DNA of 64,000 nt from an uncultured Winogradskyella sp. (GTDB taxonomy: Bacteria > Bacteroidota > Bacteroidia > Flavobacteriales > Flavobacteriaceae). The stretch spans positions 248,001 through 312,000 of the forward strand of contig NZ_CANMIW010000001.1 of assembly GCF_947498005.1 (NCBI RefSeq), written 5' to 3'. A model generated the notes under the pieces. That model had not been told where the DNA came from. It made no database searches and saw nothing but the letters and a program-made list of their open reading frames with translations. Both the position numbers and the translations under genes were made by a program. Below are positions 35,583 through 45,013 of this stretch, one piece after another (positions within the stretch are counted from its first letter, which is position 1; each line of letters begins with the position of its first letter).

Positions 35583-37106
35583 TTATTCCGTGATTATTTT
35601 AAAGCATATTGCTGATTGATTTGGTAGCGTTGTAAAGTTATACGATATTAATAAACCTTCATTATCTCTCTTCCAACTAATGACTTGATCACTTCCTAAT
35701 AATTGTATTTCTTTTATGTCTTTTTCTAAAAGTCCGTCAGTTTTTAAAGTTTCAATTAAAAGATCTTTGGTTGGTGGTGCTAAGACAAAGGCATAAATAT
35801 TGTTGTCTTTTGTGGTAAAACGAATATCCTTCTCAGAGAAGGGTTTTAGATTTTCTCCTGCACGTTTGGTTATAATCTCTAGAGGACCTTCGCCAAAGGT
35901 TTTCCAAGGTCTAGTATTGTAAATGCCTTCTTGGTTATGTTTAACAAAAGCACCAAAAGCACTAAGCATTTGTTCTTGGTTTTCAGGAATGGTCCCATCA
36001 CCTTTTAAAGCAATATTAATCATAACGGCACCATTTTTACTAATAGCATCAATAGCATTCCCAATTAAAACCGCTAAGGACATTCTGGTAAACGAGTTCT
36101 TTCGGTAAAACCAACTTCCTGATATATCGGTAGCCCAAATCCAAGGGTGTTCTTGTAGTTCGCCAAACATACCACGCTCTAAATTATAGGTAAACGCTGC
36201 TTTGTTTTGTTTGGTGTTTTTAAAAGATAAAACGGTCGTTTGTTTGCCATTGTTTTCTTTTAAATCTCGGTTTAAATAGGCTGAAAATAGTTTAACGCCT
36301 AAGCCTTTACCTGAACCTATTTTAGGATATGGCGAATCGTTGTTAAACATATCGGGATCATACTTTTCAATTAAATCCCAAGAGCGTTTGTACCAATGTT
36401 GGTTCCAGCTATCTTGGCTAGCAAACTTATAGGTGTCATAGTCCATATTGAAAAAGTCCCAAGCTTCTGTGCCTTCTTTTTGAAATTTTCTTGCGGTTCT
36501 AAAAAAGCGTGGTGACCAGTATAAATGTGTAGAAACACCAAATTTTAAACCATGCTTGTAAGCGGCATCTTTCCATTCTCTAAGAATATCTCTTTTTGGT
36601 CCCATTTTTACGGCATTCCAAGGAAAGAAGGAATCATACATGTCAAAATTATCATGATGTGTAGCGACAGGCATTATGAAACGTGCACCACAATCTTTAA
36701 CGAATTTCACAATAGCATTAGCGTCAAAGTTTTCAGCTTTAAAATTTGCGATAAAATTTTCGTAACCAAATTCTGAAGGTAATCCGTAACGTTTTTCATG
36801 CCATTCCGATAATCTTACGGTGCGCAATCTGTCCGGTTCATTTCTTGCATCATAATCTTCATCCCCATACATGCGTCTGCCGTAATGCGATCCGTCTTCA
36901 GGTCTATTTTCATCGATTGAAGATGGAATTCCCCAATGCATCCATACGCCTATTTTACTATCTTGAAACCATTCTGGTACGTTATAGTTGGCTACCATAG
37001 ATTCCCAATTCGCCTCAATGGTTTTTGAACTTGTTGTAATTTGACCAAAAGCAAGACTCGTGTTTAAGATTAAAAAGGGGATAATAATATAGGATTTAAA
37101 AGCCAT
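35583..37106 (-). CDS. GH29-like alpha-L-fucosidase
   Basis: Secreted glycosidase of 507 residues, signal peptide 1-21 (SLAFGQ). GH29 landmarks: WFQDSKIGVWMHWG (His57), ARFIMPVATHHDNFDMYDS (His150 and His151), GPKRDILREW and the nucleophile region YDPDMFNND, where Asp257 lines up with the catalytic Asp of WFDG in classical members without a gap; the two aromatic residues before it are replaced by Asn-Asn, so this is a divergent subfamily. A C-terminal sandwich closes the protein. It would remove terminal alpha-linked fucose, perhaps sulfated, by retention. It is the first gene of the minus-strand block and faces the TonB receptor gene at 37321 across a 214-base divergent promoter region. Confidence 0.85.
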   Translation of the reverse strand: MAFKSYIIIPFLILNTSLAFGQITTSSKTIEANWESMVANYNVPEWFQDSKIGVWMHWGIPSSIDENRPEDGSHYGRRMYGDEDYDARNEPDRLRTVRLSEWHEKRYGLPSEFGYENFIANFKAENFDANAIVKFVKDCGARFIMPVATHHDNFDMYDSFFPWNAVKMGPKRDILREWKDAAYKHGLKFGVSTHLYWSPRFFRTARKFQKEGTEAWDFFNMDYDTYKFASQDSWNQHWYKRSWDLIEKYDPDMFNNDSPYPKIGSGKGLGVKLFSAYLNRDLKENNGKQTTVLSFKNTKQNKAAFTYNLERGMFGELQEHPWIWATDISGSWFYRKNSFTRMSLAVLIGNAIDAISKNGAVMINIALKGDGTIPENQEQMLSAFGAFVKHNQEGIYNTRPWKTFGEGPLEIITKRAGENLKPFSEKDIRFTTKDNNIYAFVLAPPTKDLLIETLKTDGLLEKDIKEIQLLGSDQVISWKRDNEGLLISYNFTTLPNQSAICFKIITE

Positions 37107-37268
37107 ATAGTTTCTAATATGATACTATACAAAGTAACAATTTACTAATTTGTAAACGCTTCTCTAATCTGTCATTTTGTTGCTGTAAAATTTCAAATTT
37201 GTTGAAAGGTATAGGTAGGAAGGGTTTTGATTGATTTGAGAAAATTTAAAAACGAACTGAGCAAGTTG

Positions 37269-37280
37269 ATTAACGTTAAT
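37269..37280. promoter_or_regulatory. Palindrome in the TonB receptor promoter region
   Basis: ATTAACGTTAAT is a perfect 12-base palindrome, 40 bases before the TonB receptor ATG. It sits just after a TTG (37266-37268) and ahead of a TATTTG (37288-37293), i.e. inside what would be the spacer of a slightly imperfect Bacteroidota promoter. The placement suits an operator for a dimeric repressor or activator; no regulator gene is in the window. Confidence 0.35.
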
Positions 37281-37320
37281 TGGTACATATTTGTAGTCAT
37301 ACAAACTAACTTATCACGTC

Positions 37321-40300
37321 ATGAAAAAAAATAATTTTAAAGGTTTATTGTTTTTAATATTAGTAATGCAGTGTGCATTTGGTTTTGCTCAAGACAAAGA
37401 AATAACAGGTAAAATCACAGATAAGGAGAATGTACCATTGCCAGGAGCAAGTGTTATTGAAAAAGGGACTAAAAATGGTGTCATGTCTAATATGGATGGT
37501 GAATATTCTATTACATTAAAAAATTCAAATGCCATTCTTGAGTTTCATTATTTAGGTTATAAAACAGTAGAAATTTCTTCAAGCGGTAAAAGTGTAATTA
37601 ATGTTCAGATGGAAGTGGATTCTGAGGCTTTAGATGAAGTCGTCCTTAATGTAGGTATAAGGAGTTCACAATTAAGGGCCGTTAAGGAAAAGCGTGATGC
37701 GACAACGGTTATTGAGGCTATAACACCTGAAGATATTGGGAGTTTTTCAGATAGTAACATAACAGATGCCTTGCAACGAGTTGCAGGTGTGCAAATAGAA
37801 CGTAACGACGATGGTGTATCTGGTGATCGGGTTTCTATTAGAGGTATTGGTCCACAATTTGTTCAAATTACAATGAATGGGCGTTCGCCAATCTCGGCAG
37901 GAAATGAAGGTAAATCAGATTTTCGTAAATTTAACTTAAACGTTATACCGACCGAAATTATAAATGGAGCACGAATTCATAAAACTACTCAAGCCAAAGA
38001 GTTATCAACAGCTATAGGAGGCTCTGTGGATTTTCAAACCTTAAGACCTTTAGATAAAAGGTATAAAAAGGGTAAAAAATATTTTGCTAGTGTTAATTTA
38101 AGAGGAGATAGTGAAGCGGATTTTGAGAATATAGATTTTGATCAAAGATATTCAGGAGTATTTGGTGGAAAAATAAGCGATAATTTAGGTGCTGCTGTTT
38201 CCATAGTGTATGCAGATGATTTTAGGCAACGTGAAGAAGCAGGTATGCGAGGGTATAGAAATGTAACGTTTTATGAAGATACTGATAGCAACGGTGCTTT
38301 TGAAGCTGGTGAAAATATTTACGAAGATATTTTAGTCCCAGCAACACTTAATAATGTTTTAAGAAACGATAGTAGAGAACAATTGGCGATCTCAACAGCA
38401 ATTCAATATAAGCCAACCGAGAAATTAGAATTTTTATTAGATTATACTTTAACACGATTAAGAGCCGCTTCAGATAGACAACAATTTCAAATGTCAATGG
38501 CCGCAGGTGGTAACAATAATGGTTTGTTAGGCTCGCAAAATTTCTTTACACCAGGAAGTCTTATTTTTAATGGTAATAATTTAGCCTTTATCGATGCCGC
38601 TGGTGCGGAGAATTCAAGAGTAAATATCCAAAACAAAAATCAATTTTATAATAATAACACTACAAATAATATTATCGGATTAAACACTAAATATACGGAA
38701 TCAGATAAGTGGAATCTTAGTTTTGATATGTCATATTCTAATTTAGATTTTTTCCAAAATTTAACCCAAATAACGTCTAGATTGCGAGGTCAAGATTATG
38801 ATAACAGTGTTTTTAGCTTGGATTTAAGAGGAGATCTTCCTCAATATGGAATACCAGATGAAATTTTAGACCCAACTCAATTTTCTCTAATATCGGCAGC
38901 AAAGCGTCATATTAGAACCAAAGGCTATAATTATGCATCAAGATTAGATTTAGAGTATGAATTAAATAAAAAAGCAAAAGTTACTCTAGGAGCTAGAGCA
39001 GCAATAACGGATTTTGAAGCAAGAGAAGCTCAAGCAAATGCAGATGATATATATGGTGACTATACAGACGCACAACAACAGCAATTTACAGATCTTATTT
39101 CTATTGATAATTATTATGTTCCAGGTAATTTTTTAGGTGGAGGAACAGGCTTAGATCAATGGATTAATATTCCTGGAAATGCGGTATTAGATTTAACTCC
39201 AGGCTATAATAATTTAGATGGTGGAAGCGTTTTTAATTTTGATACACCAATGGATGAAATCGTCTCTAATGTTGATGACCTACAATTTAATCCTGCAAAA
39301 TCTTATGGAGCTATAGAAAAAAGTTATTCTGCTTATGGGCAAGTTGATGCCAGAGCAAATTTAGGAAATGTGCCTGTAATTTTAAATTTTGGTGTGAGAG
39401 CCATTAATACAATAAATGAGTCTAGAGGTTTTACTGGAGTAGAAGTATTTGATCCTATTGCTGAAACTAGCAATGTGGTCAATGGTGCATTATATCATGA
39501 GGTAGAAAACTCAAGATGGGACGTACTACCTAGTTTTAATGCTAATTTTAAATTAAAAAGAAACTTTAATATAAGATTAAGTGCTGCCAAAGGTGCATCA
39601 CGACCAAAATATAGAGATATGATGCCAAGTAATGAGGTGGAGTATTTAGATCCTCAATCTGCTATATTTGATCCCAGTTCACCCGATTACGAACCTAATT
39701 TAGGAACAAGTTTATACAGAGGTACTATTACTTCTGGGAATCCAGAATTGAAGCCTTACTCCGCTTGGATGTATGATACCACCTTTGAATTATATAGTAA
39801 AAATGGAGGTGCCGTTATTGCCAGTATCTTTTACAAGGATATTAAAAATTATATTGGAAGGCAAACTCTAAATGACCAAGCCTATCCTGGTGTAGAAGCA
39901 TTGGGAGTAGAATTACCAGCTATTCAACAAGATTTATTATTTGATATTTCTACACCTGTTAATATAACTGATGCGCAACTTTATGGATTTGAATTAGGGT
40001 TTAATCAGCATTTTACATTCTTGCCAGGATTTTTAAGTGGATTCGGAGTAAGAGCCAATTATTCTTTTGTTGAAAGTAATTTTGATGGAGCCGTTGGTGA
40101 TGCCACTAATGGATTTCCAGGGACTTCAAAACATAATTTTAATACTGTTGCTTATTATGAAAAATATGGTTTCTCCTTGAGATTTACCGTTGCTCATAGA
40201 AGTAATTATTTAAGTAATTTAGGAGGAATAGGTTCTTCACGTGCAGATGAAGCACATTATACTGAAGGTACTACACTTCTAGGAATCAATTTAAAATATA

Positions 40301-40449
40301 ACATTATAAAAGGCTTACAAGCAAGTGCAGGTGTAAGTAATCTTACCGGAGAAGACACTCGAAGATATATTGGTGACGATCCGCAAAATTTTACGTCTTA
40401 TTACACCCGAACTCCAACTTGGAAAATTGGTTTAAGATATAGATTGTAA
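37321..40449 (+). CDS. TonB-dependent outer-membrane receptor (no SusD partner)
   Basis: Outer-membrane importer of 1042 residues. Signal peptide 1-23 (AFGFAQ); a carboxypeptidase-regulatory-like domain at about 25-105 (TGKITDKENVPLPGASV...GEYSI); a plug at about 125-235 with ITDALQRVAGVQIERN and GDRVSIRGIGPQFVQITMNG; then a beta barrel to the terminal WKIGLRYRL. Such receptors take up oligosaccharides using TonB energy. SusC proteins normally have a SusD lipoprotein next to them; here the next gene is a GH29 enzyme 55 bases on. The plug style (DALQRVAGVQIER) is closer to stand-alone carbohydrate receptors than to SusC. The gene heads the plus-strand run to 48318, so its product probably imports fucan oligosaccharides made by the surface enzymes. 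Confidence 0.93.
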   Translation: MKKNNFKGLLFLILVMQCAFGFAQDKEITGKITDKENVPLPGASVIEKGTKNGVMSNMDGEYSITLKNSNAILEFHYLGYKTVEISSSGKSVINVQMEVDSEALDEVVLNVGIRSSQLRAVKEKRDATTVIEAITPEDIGSFSDSNITDALQRVAGVQIERNDDGVSGDRVSIRGIGPQFVQITMNGRSPISAGNEGKSDFRKFNLNVIPTEIINGARIHKTTQAKELSTAIGGSVDFQTLRPLDKRYKKGKKYFASVNLRGDSEADFENIDFDQRYSGVFGGKISDNLGAAVSIVYADDFRQREEAGMRGYRNVTFYEDTDSNGAFEAGENIYEDILVPATLNNVLRNDSREQLAISTAIQYKPTEKLEFLLDYTLTRLRAASDRQQFQMSMAAGGNNNGLLGSQNFFTPGSLIFNGNNLAFIDAAGAENSRVNIQNKNQFYNNNTTNNIIGLNTKYTESDKWNLSFDMSYSNLDFFQNLTQITSRLRGQDYDNSVFSLDLRGDLPQYGIPDEILDPTQFSLISAAKRHIRTKGYNYASRLDLEYELNKKAKVTLGARAAITDFEAREAQANADDIYGDYTDAQQQQFTDLISIDNYYVPGNFLGGGTGLDQWINIPGNAVLDLTPGYNNLDGGSVFNFDTPMDEIVSNVDDLQFNPAKSYGAIEKSYSAYGQVDARANLGNVPVILNFGVRAINTINESRGFTGVEVFDPIAETSNVVNGALYHEVENSRWDVLPSFNANFKLKRNFNIRLSAAKGASRPKYRDMMPSNEVEYLDPQSAIFDPSSPDYEPNLGTSLYRGTITSGNPELKPYSAWMYDTTFELYSKNGGAVIASIFYKDIKNYIGRQTLNDQAYPGVEALGVELPAIQQDLLFDISTPVNITDAQLYGFELGFNQHFTFLPGFLSGFGVRANYSFVESNFDGAVGDATNGFPGTSKHNFNTVAYYEKYGFSLRFTVAHRSNYLSNLGGIGSSRADEAHYTEGTTLLGINLKYNIIKGLQASAGVSNLTGEDTRRYIGDDPQNFTSYYTRTPTWKIGLRYRL

Positions 40450-40504
40450 TCTAAAAGTATTAATTGATTGAACCTCAGGTCAAAAGAATTAAAATAATAG
40501 GCAT

Positions 40505-42295
40505 ATGATTAAGAATAGACATTTAATTTTTTCCGTTTTGGTAATACTTATAGGTATTACAAATATTCATTCTCAAGACAAAAACAAAAAGGGAATGGAA
40601 GAAATGTGGGGAGAAACTACAGTTTCTGGTGATGCTTTAAAAAGTGGGAAAGCAAAGTTGTTTGATGAAGGTAACTACGGTATGTTTATTCATTGGGGTT
40701 TATTTTCAAATCTTGGTGGTGTATGGGAAGACAAAACCTATTATGGCATTGGCGAATGGTTAATGAGCAAGCGTGTGGCCAATATCGCACCAGAAAAATA
40801 TAAGGAAACGGCTAAAACCTTTAACCCTGTGGAATTTGATGCTAAACAAATAGCACAATTGGCTAAGGATGCGGGTATGAAATATATTATTATCACCAGT
40901 AAACATCATGAAGGGTTCGCTATGTTCGACTCTGAAGCTAGTGATTTTAACATTGTAGACGCTACTCCATTTGGTAGAGATCCAATGCATGAGTTATCTG
41001 CGGCTTGTAAAGAATTAGGCCTTGGGTTCGGGTTCTATTATTCTCATAATCAAGATTGGACGGCACCAGGAGGAACTAGAGGTCCAGAAGTCGATGAAAA
41101 CGGAAATAAAGTAGATTTCAAGGATTATTTTTATAATAAGTGTAAACCTCAAGTAAAAGAAATATGTACTAATTATGGAGACATAGACTTCGTTTGGTTT
41201 GATACGCCTGGTGATATGCCAAAACAGTATGTGGTAGAATTAGCAGATATGGTAAGAGAATTACAACCTAATGCGATGATGTGTAGTCGTGTAGGTTATG
41301 GTATGGGAGACTATGCTAGTATTGGAGATATGGAAGTGCCAACGCGTAATGTAGAAGGACTTTGGGAAACTTGTGATACCAATAACGATTCTTGGTCATA
41401 TGCCTGGTATGATAACAACTTTAAAAGCCCAAAGAAAATTTTAGGTCGTGTTATTGAAACAGTCGCTCGTGGAGGATCTTATTTATTTAATGTGGGTCCA
41501 GATAGTAATGGTGCGATTCCCAATATAGGTATCGAGTTTTTACAAGAATCTGGGCGTTGGATACAAAAATATCCACAAGTTGTGTATGATGCCGGAAGTT
41601 CGCCTTGGGGTTATGCTTTACCATGGGGAGATGTTACAACAAATGATAAGTCGCTTTATTTATCTGTAGGGCAGTGGCCTACAAATGGTAAATTATATTT
41701 GCCAGGTTTAAAATCTAAAGTGAAGAAAATCTCACTTTTAGATGGTAATAAAAGCAGTGCTTTAACCTATGAAATGGAAAACGATTGGTTGGTAATTAAT
41801 GTGCCATTTAAAGCGCCAGAAGAATTAATTTCAGTAATAGAAGTAGAACTTAAGGATAAATCAGCAGTTGTAGAAACCCATTTAGGGATTTATCCAAATG
41901 TTCCAACAAGGTTGTTAACAGAGTTTGGTATAGTAGAAGGTGCAGAGCAAAAAAACGTACGCTGGATGGAAAAATTTGGCGAATGGAAACATGCTAATCA
42001 AGTCAGTAATTGGGAAGAAAATGGTATGGTTTGTTGGGACGTAAATGTTCAAGAACCTGGCTATTATTATCTAGATTTAGAGTATAAAGGTAAAGGACGT
42101 TTAGTTTGGAAAACCACAACAGATGAGGGTGTCAAGGTTCAAAATCAACAAGCGGCTACTGATAAATACGCGTACCGCAGAATGGGGATATTAGAGTTTA
42201 AAACAGCAGGAAATCATATCATAAAGACGTCTTTAGTTGAAGGTGATGTACAAACATCAAGTTTAAAATCGATTAAGATTTTACCAATCAAGTAA
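40505..42295 (+). CDS. GH29 alpha-L-fucosidase with C-terminal accessory domain
   Basis: Secreted classical GH29 of 596 residues; signal peptide 1-24 (NIHSQ). Catalytic features: YGMFIHWGLFS (His63), IITSKHHEGFAMFDS (His134, His135), FGFYYSHNQDW and the nucleophile Asp233 in DIDFVWFDTPGD; FNVGPDSNGAIP marks the end of the barrel. Residues about 455-596 add a further domain (GYYYLDLEYKGKG) that resembles a carbohydrate-binding jelly roll. It would release alpha-fucose from oligosaccharides. The gene lies 55 bases after the receptor and 10 before GHL15 copy C, so uptake and exo-trimming are co-expressed. It is much closer to textbook GH29 than the enzyme at 35583, suggesting different linkages. 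Confidence 0.93.
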   Translation: MIKNRHLIFSVLVILIGITNIHSQDKNKKGMEEMWGETTVSGDALKSGKAKLFDEGNYGMFIHWGLFSNLGGVWEDKTYYGIGEWLMSKRVANIAPEKYKETAKTFNPVEFDAKQIAQLAKDAGMKYIIITSKHHEGFAMFDSEASDFNIVDATPFGRDPMHELSAACKELGLGFGFYYSHNQDWTAPGGTRGPEVDENGNKVDFKDYFYNKCKPQVKEICTNYGDIDFVWFDTPGDMPKQYVVELADMVRELQPNAMMCSRVGYGMGDYASIGDMEVPTRNVEGLWETCDTNNDSWSYAWYDNNFKSPKKILGRVIETVARGGSYLFNVGPDSNGAIPNIGIEFLQESGRWIQKYPQVVYDAGSSPWGYALPWGDVTTNDKSLYLSVGQWPTNGKLYLPGLKSKVKKISLLDGNKSSALTYEMENDWLVINVPFKAPEELISVIEVELKDKSAVVETHLGIYPNVPTRLLTEFGIVEGAEQKNVRWMEKFGEWKHANQVSNWEENGMVCWDVNVQEPGYYYLDLEYKGKGRLVWKTTTDEGVKVQNQQAATDKYAYRRMGILEFKTAGNHIIKTSLVEGDVQTSSLKSIKILPIK

Positions 42296-42305
42296 TAGGA
42301 ATAAC

Positions 42306-43460
42306 ATGAAGCTCCCATTTCTACATAAAAGTTTGTTTTTAATTGGTTTGTTTTTAATTCAAACAGCCTTTTCTCAAGACGATAAGCATTATCCAGAATT
42401 TAGTTGGGATAAGGTTCCTGTTGCATTTCACTTTGGAAAAAAAGGGGATCTTTTAACTAAAAAGGAAGCCAAATTTATTGCTTTGCATTCCAATTTTACA
42501 GTATTAGAAAAGGCTCATGGCTTTCCAAAATACAAATATTCTGAAGAAACTATTGCGGCAGATGCAAAAGTGTTAAAAGCGCTTAATCCAGACATGAAAG
42601 TGGTGTTTTATTGGAATGCATTTTTGGATTATAAGATGTATAAAGCGCATGAAGATTATCAAACAAAATCTGATTGGTGGCTTAAAACAAAAACTGGAGA
42701 GTTAGACTTAAAAAACGAAAGAATTAAACGATATGATTTGTCTAATCCTGAGGTTAGAAATTGGTGGTCTGATGTCGCTAAAGACAATTTGAATAATGAA
42801 AATATAGATGGTGTTTTCTTTGACGGTTTAGTCCAAGTGACCAATCCTGGAAATAAAAAATTGTGGGGAACTGAAAAATTTGACTCAATTCAACAAGGCT
42901 TAAAAGATCTAATTAAAGAAACGAGAGCTAAAATTGGTAATGATAAATTAATCGTTTATAATGGTATTCGTTCTACGCCTGTTAGAAATAGCGAAAATGA
43001 TTTTCCAGATTATACCGATGCCATAATGATTGAGCATTTTGGATATTTTAATAGCAAATCCAAAGAAAGTATGCTTAAGGATATTCAAGAAATGGAAAAA
43101 GCAGGTAAAAGTGGAAAAATTGTGGTGTTTAAGACATGGCCAGAAAATGCGTGGTTAAGCAAAAAATTTATGGCTAAATCTGAAAAGGAAAAAGAAGAAA
43201 TATCTAAAAAGCATCTAACTTTCGCATTAGCTTCTTTTTTAGCCGGTGCACAAAAACATTCTTATATTAGTTATAATTGGGGCTATCGCTTAAGTATGGG
43301 ATCACTTCAATGGTACCCTGAGTTTGATAAACCTTTAGGTAAGCCTTTAGATGAGATGCAAGTTAAAGGTTGGGTTTTAACCCGAAATTACGAGCATGCT
43401 AGTATTTGGGTCGATTTAGAAAATAAGAAAGCCACCATTGACTGGAAAAAAGAAAGCTAA
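42306..43460 (+). CDS. Putative glycoside hydrolase, GHL15-like, copy C
   Basis: Third member of the GHL15-like set, 384 residues, with an ordinary signal peptide (IQTAFSQ, about residue 24) rather than the lipoprotein signal of copies A and B. Family features: YPEFSWDKVPVAFHFG, Asp173 in IDGVFFDGL, Glu243 in MIEHFGYF, and TRNYEHASIWVDLENKKATIDW. Copy C sits between a classical GH29 (10 bases upstream) and a CTPSR sulfatase whose ATG follows its stop by 4 bases, so it is firmly embedded in the operon. The combination of one paralogue in each of three transcription units, each next to a sulfatase or fucosidase, argues for an important role in degrading the target glycan. Confidence 0.65.
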   Translation: MKLPFLHKSLFLIGLFLIQTAFSQDDKHYPEFSWDKVPVAFHFGKKGDLLTKKEAKFIALHSNFTVLEKAHGFPKYKYSEETIAADAKVLKALNPDMKVVFYWNAFLDYKMYKAHEDYQTKSDWWLKTKTGELDLKNERIKRYDLSNPEVRNWWSDVAKDNLNNENIDGVFFDGLVQVTNPGNKKLWGTEKFDSIQQGLKDLIKETRAKIGNDKLIVYNGIRSTPVRNSENDFPDYTDAIMIEHFGYFNSKSKESMLKDIQEMEKAGKSGKIVVFKTWPENAWLSKKFMAKSEKEKEEISKKHLTFALASFLAGAQKHSYISYNWGYRLSMGSLQWYPEFDKPLGKPLDEMQVKGWVLTRNYEHASIWVDLENKKATIDWKKES

Positions 43461-43464
43461 AACC

Positions 43465-45006
43465 ATGAAGACGAGCGCCTACTTTTATATGATACTGTTG
43501 GTGTGCTTAACGGCTTGTCGAGAACATACAAAACCAACGACTCAAGTTAATAAACCCAACATTATTATATTTTATGCTGATGATATGGGTTTTGGTGATT
43601 TAGCGATTCAAAATCCACAGTCTAAAATCCCAACACCTCATTTAGATCAATTAGCAAAAGAAGGACTTTTAATGACAGAGGCTCATAGTTCTTCAGGTGT
43701 GTGTACACCAAGTCGATATGCCTTATTATCGGGTCGTTACCATTGGAGAGATTTCAATGATATTGTACATGCCATGGGCGAATCTGTGTTTAAAGAAAAC
43801 CAAGTAACCTTACCAAATATTCTTAACACTAACGGTTATCATACCGCAGCTATTGGAAAATGGCATTTGGGATGGAACTGGGAAGCTATCAGAAATAAAG
43901 CGGTTACGGAAAAAGAAAAAGCGAAGCATGGCAAAAAAGACGTTGAAATTTGGCCAGCACATGCTTACGATTGGGGAAAATCCATTCCTAATGGACCGTT
44001 ATCAATTGGTTTTGATTCTTATTTTGGTGATGGTACTATTAATTTCCCCCCTTACACGTGGATAGAAAATGATAAAGTAACGGAAGTACCAACACGCACC
44101 TTACAACATCCTAAAGAAGATTTTGCACTAGAAGGCAATTGGGAATTACGACCAGGACCTGCCGTTGAAGATTGGGATTTTTACAAGATTTTACCAACGG
44201 TGACGACCAAGGCTGTGACTTTTATTAAAAATCAAGAACAAGCCAAAGATCCTTTCTTTTTGTATATGGCATTTCCTTCGCCACATGCACCAATAATTCC
44301 GAATGAAGCATTTAGAGGAAAAAGTAATGCAGGTCCTTATGGCGATTTTGTATATCAAACAGACGATGCGGTCGGACAAATTTTAGAGGCCTTAAAAGCT
44401 ATTAATGCCGATGATAATACCATCGTTATTTTTACATCAGATAATGGGTCAGAGCGCTATGCTTATGACCGTATTAAAAATTATGACCACGATAGTTCGC
44501 ATCCTTTTAGAGGTGTTAAAAGAGATGTTTATGAAGGTGGTCATCATGTGCCTTTTATTGTAAAATGGCCCAATCATATTAAAGCAGGAACCAAGAGTAC
44601 GCAATTATTTAGTCAAATAGACCTTTTAAATACCTTAGCATCTATTACAAAAAGTGATTTGCCAAAAGGGTTTCAGCATGATAGTTTCAATTTTTCTGAT
44701 GTATGGCTAACCAATACGGATGAACCTGTAAGAGAAACTATTGTTCATAATACTTGGACGTCTAAATATGCGATTAGAAAAGGAGATTGGTTATACATAA
44801 ATAATAAAGATGGTTACCACACCAGAATACCAAAATGGTTTAAAGAAGGGCAACGTTTTACAACTGCAAAGGATACGGTACAACTCTTCAATCTTAAAGA
44901 GGATATAGGACAAAACACCAATTTAGCATCTCAATTCCCTGAAAAGGTTAAGGAGTTAGCTGCAGCATTACGTAACGAACAGAAAAAAGAAACGTTTGAA
45001 AATTAA
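43465..45006 (+). CDS. S1 family sulfatase (CTPSR)
   Basis: Sulfatase of 513 residues from the ATG at 43465; the longer frame from 43438 would overlap the previous gene and spoil the signal. The N-terminus is a lipoprotein signal (LLVCLTACRE, Cys18). PNIIIFYADDMGFGD, SSSGVCTPSRYALLSGRYHWR with Cys80, IGKWHLGWNWE, TSDNGSERY and GGHHVPFIVKWP. The RY-LL-GRYxWR block after the active site ties it to the CTPTR enzymes at 20451, 24555 and 26079, of which it is the most distant member. Only 4 bases separate it from GHL15 copy C. Exact sulfate position unknown. Confidence 0.93.
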   Translation: MKTSAYFYMILLVCLTACREHTKPTTQVNKPNIIIFYADDMGFGDLAIQNPQSKIPTPHLDQLAKEGLLMTEAHSSSGVCTPSRYALLSGRYHWRDFNDIVHAMGESVFKENQVTLPNILNTNGYHTAAIGKWHLGWNWEAIRNKAVTEKEKAKHGKKDVEIWPAHAYDWGKSIPNGPLSIGFDSYFGDGTINFPPYTWIENDKVTEVPTRTLQHPKEDFALEGNWELRPGPAVEDWDFYKILPTVTTKAVTFIKNQEQAKDPFFLYMAFPSPHAPIIPNEAFRGKSNAGPYGDFVYQTDDAVGQILEALKAINADDNTIVIFTSDNGSERYAYDRIKNYDHDSSHPFRGVKRDVYEGGHHVPFIVKWPNHIKAGTKSTQLFSQIDLLNTLASITKSDLPKGFQHDSFNFSDVWLTNTDEPVRETIVHNTWTSKYAIRKGDWLYINNKDGYHTRIPKWFKEGQRFTTAKDTVQLFNLKEDIGQNTNLASQFPEKVKELAAALRNEQKKETFEN

Positions 45007-45013
45007 TACCGAA

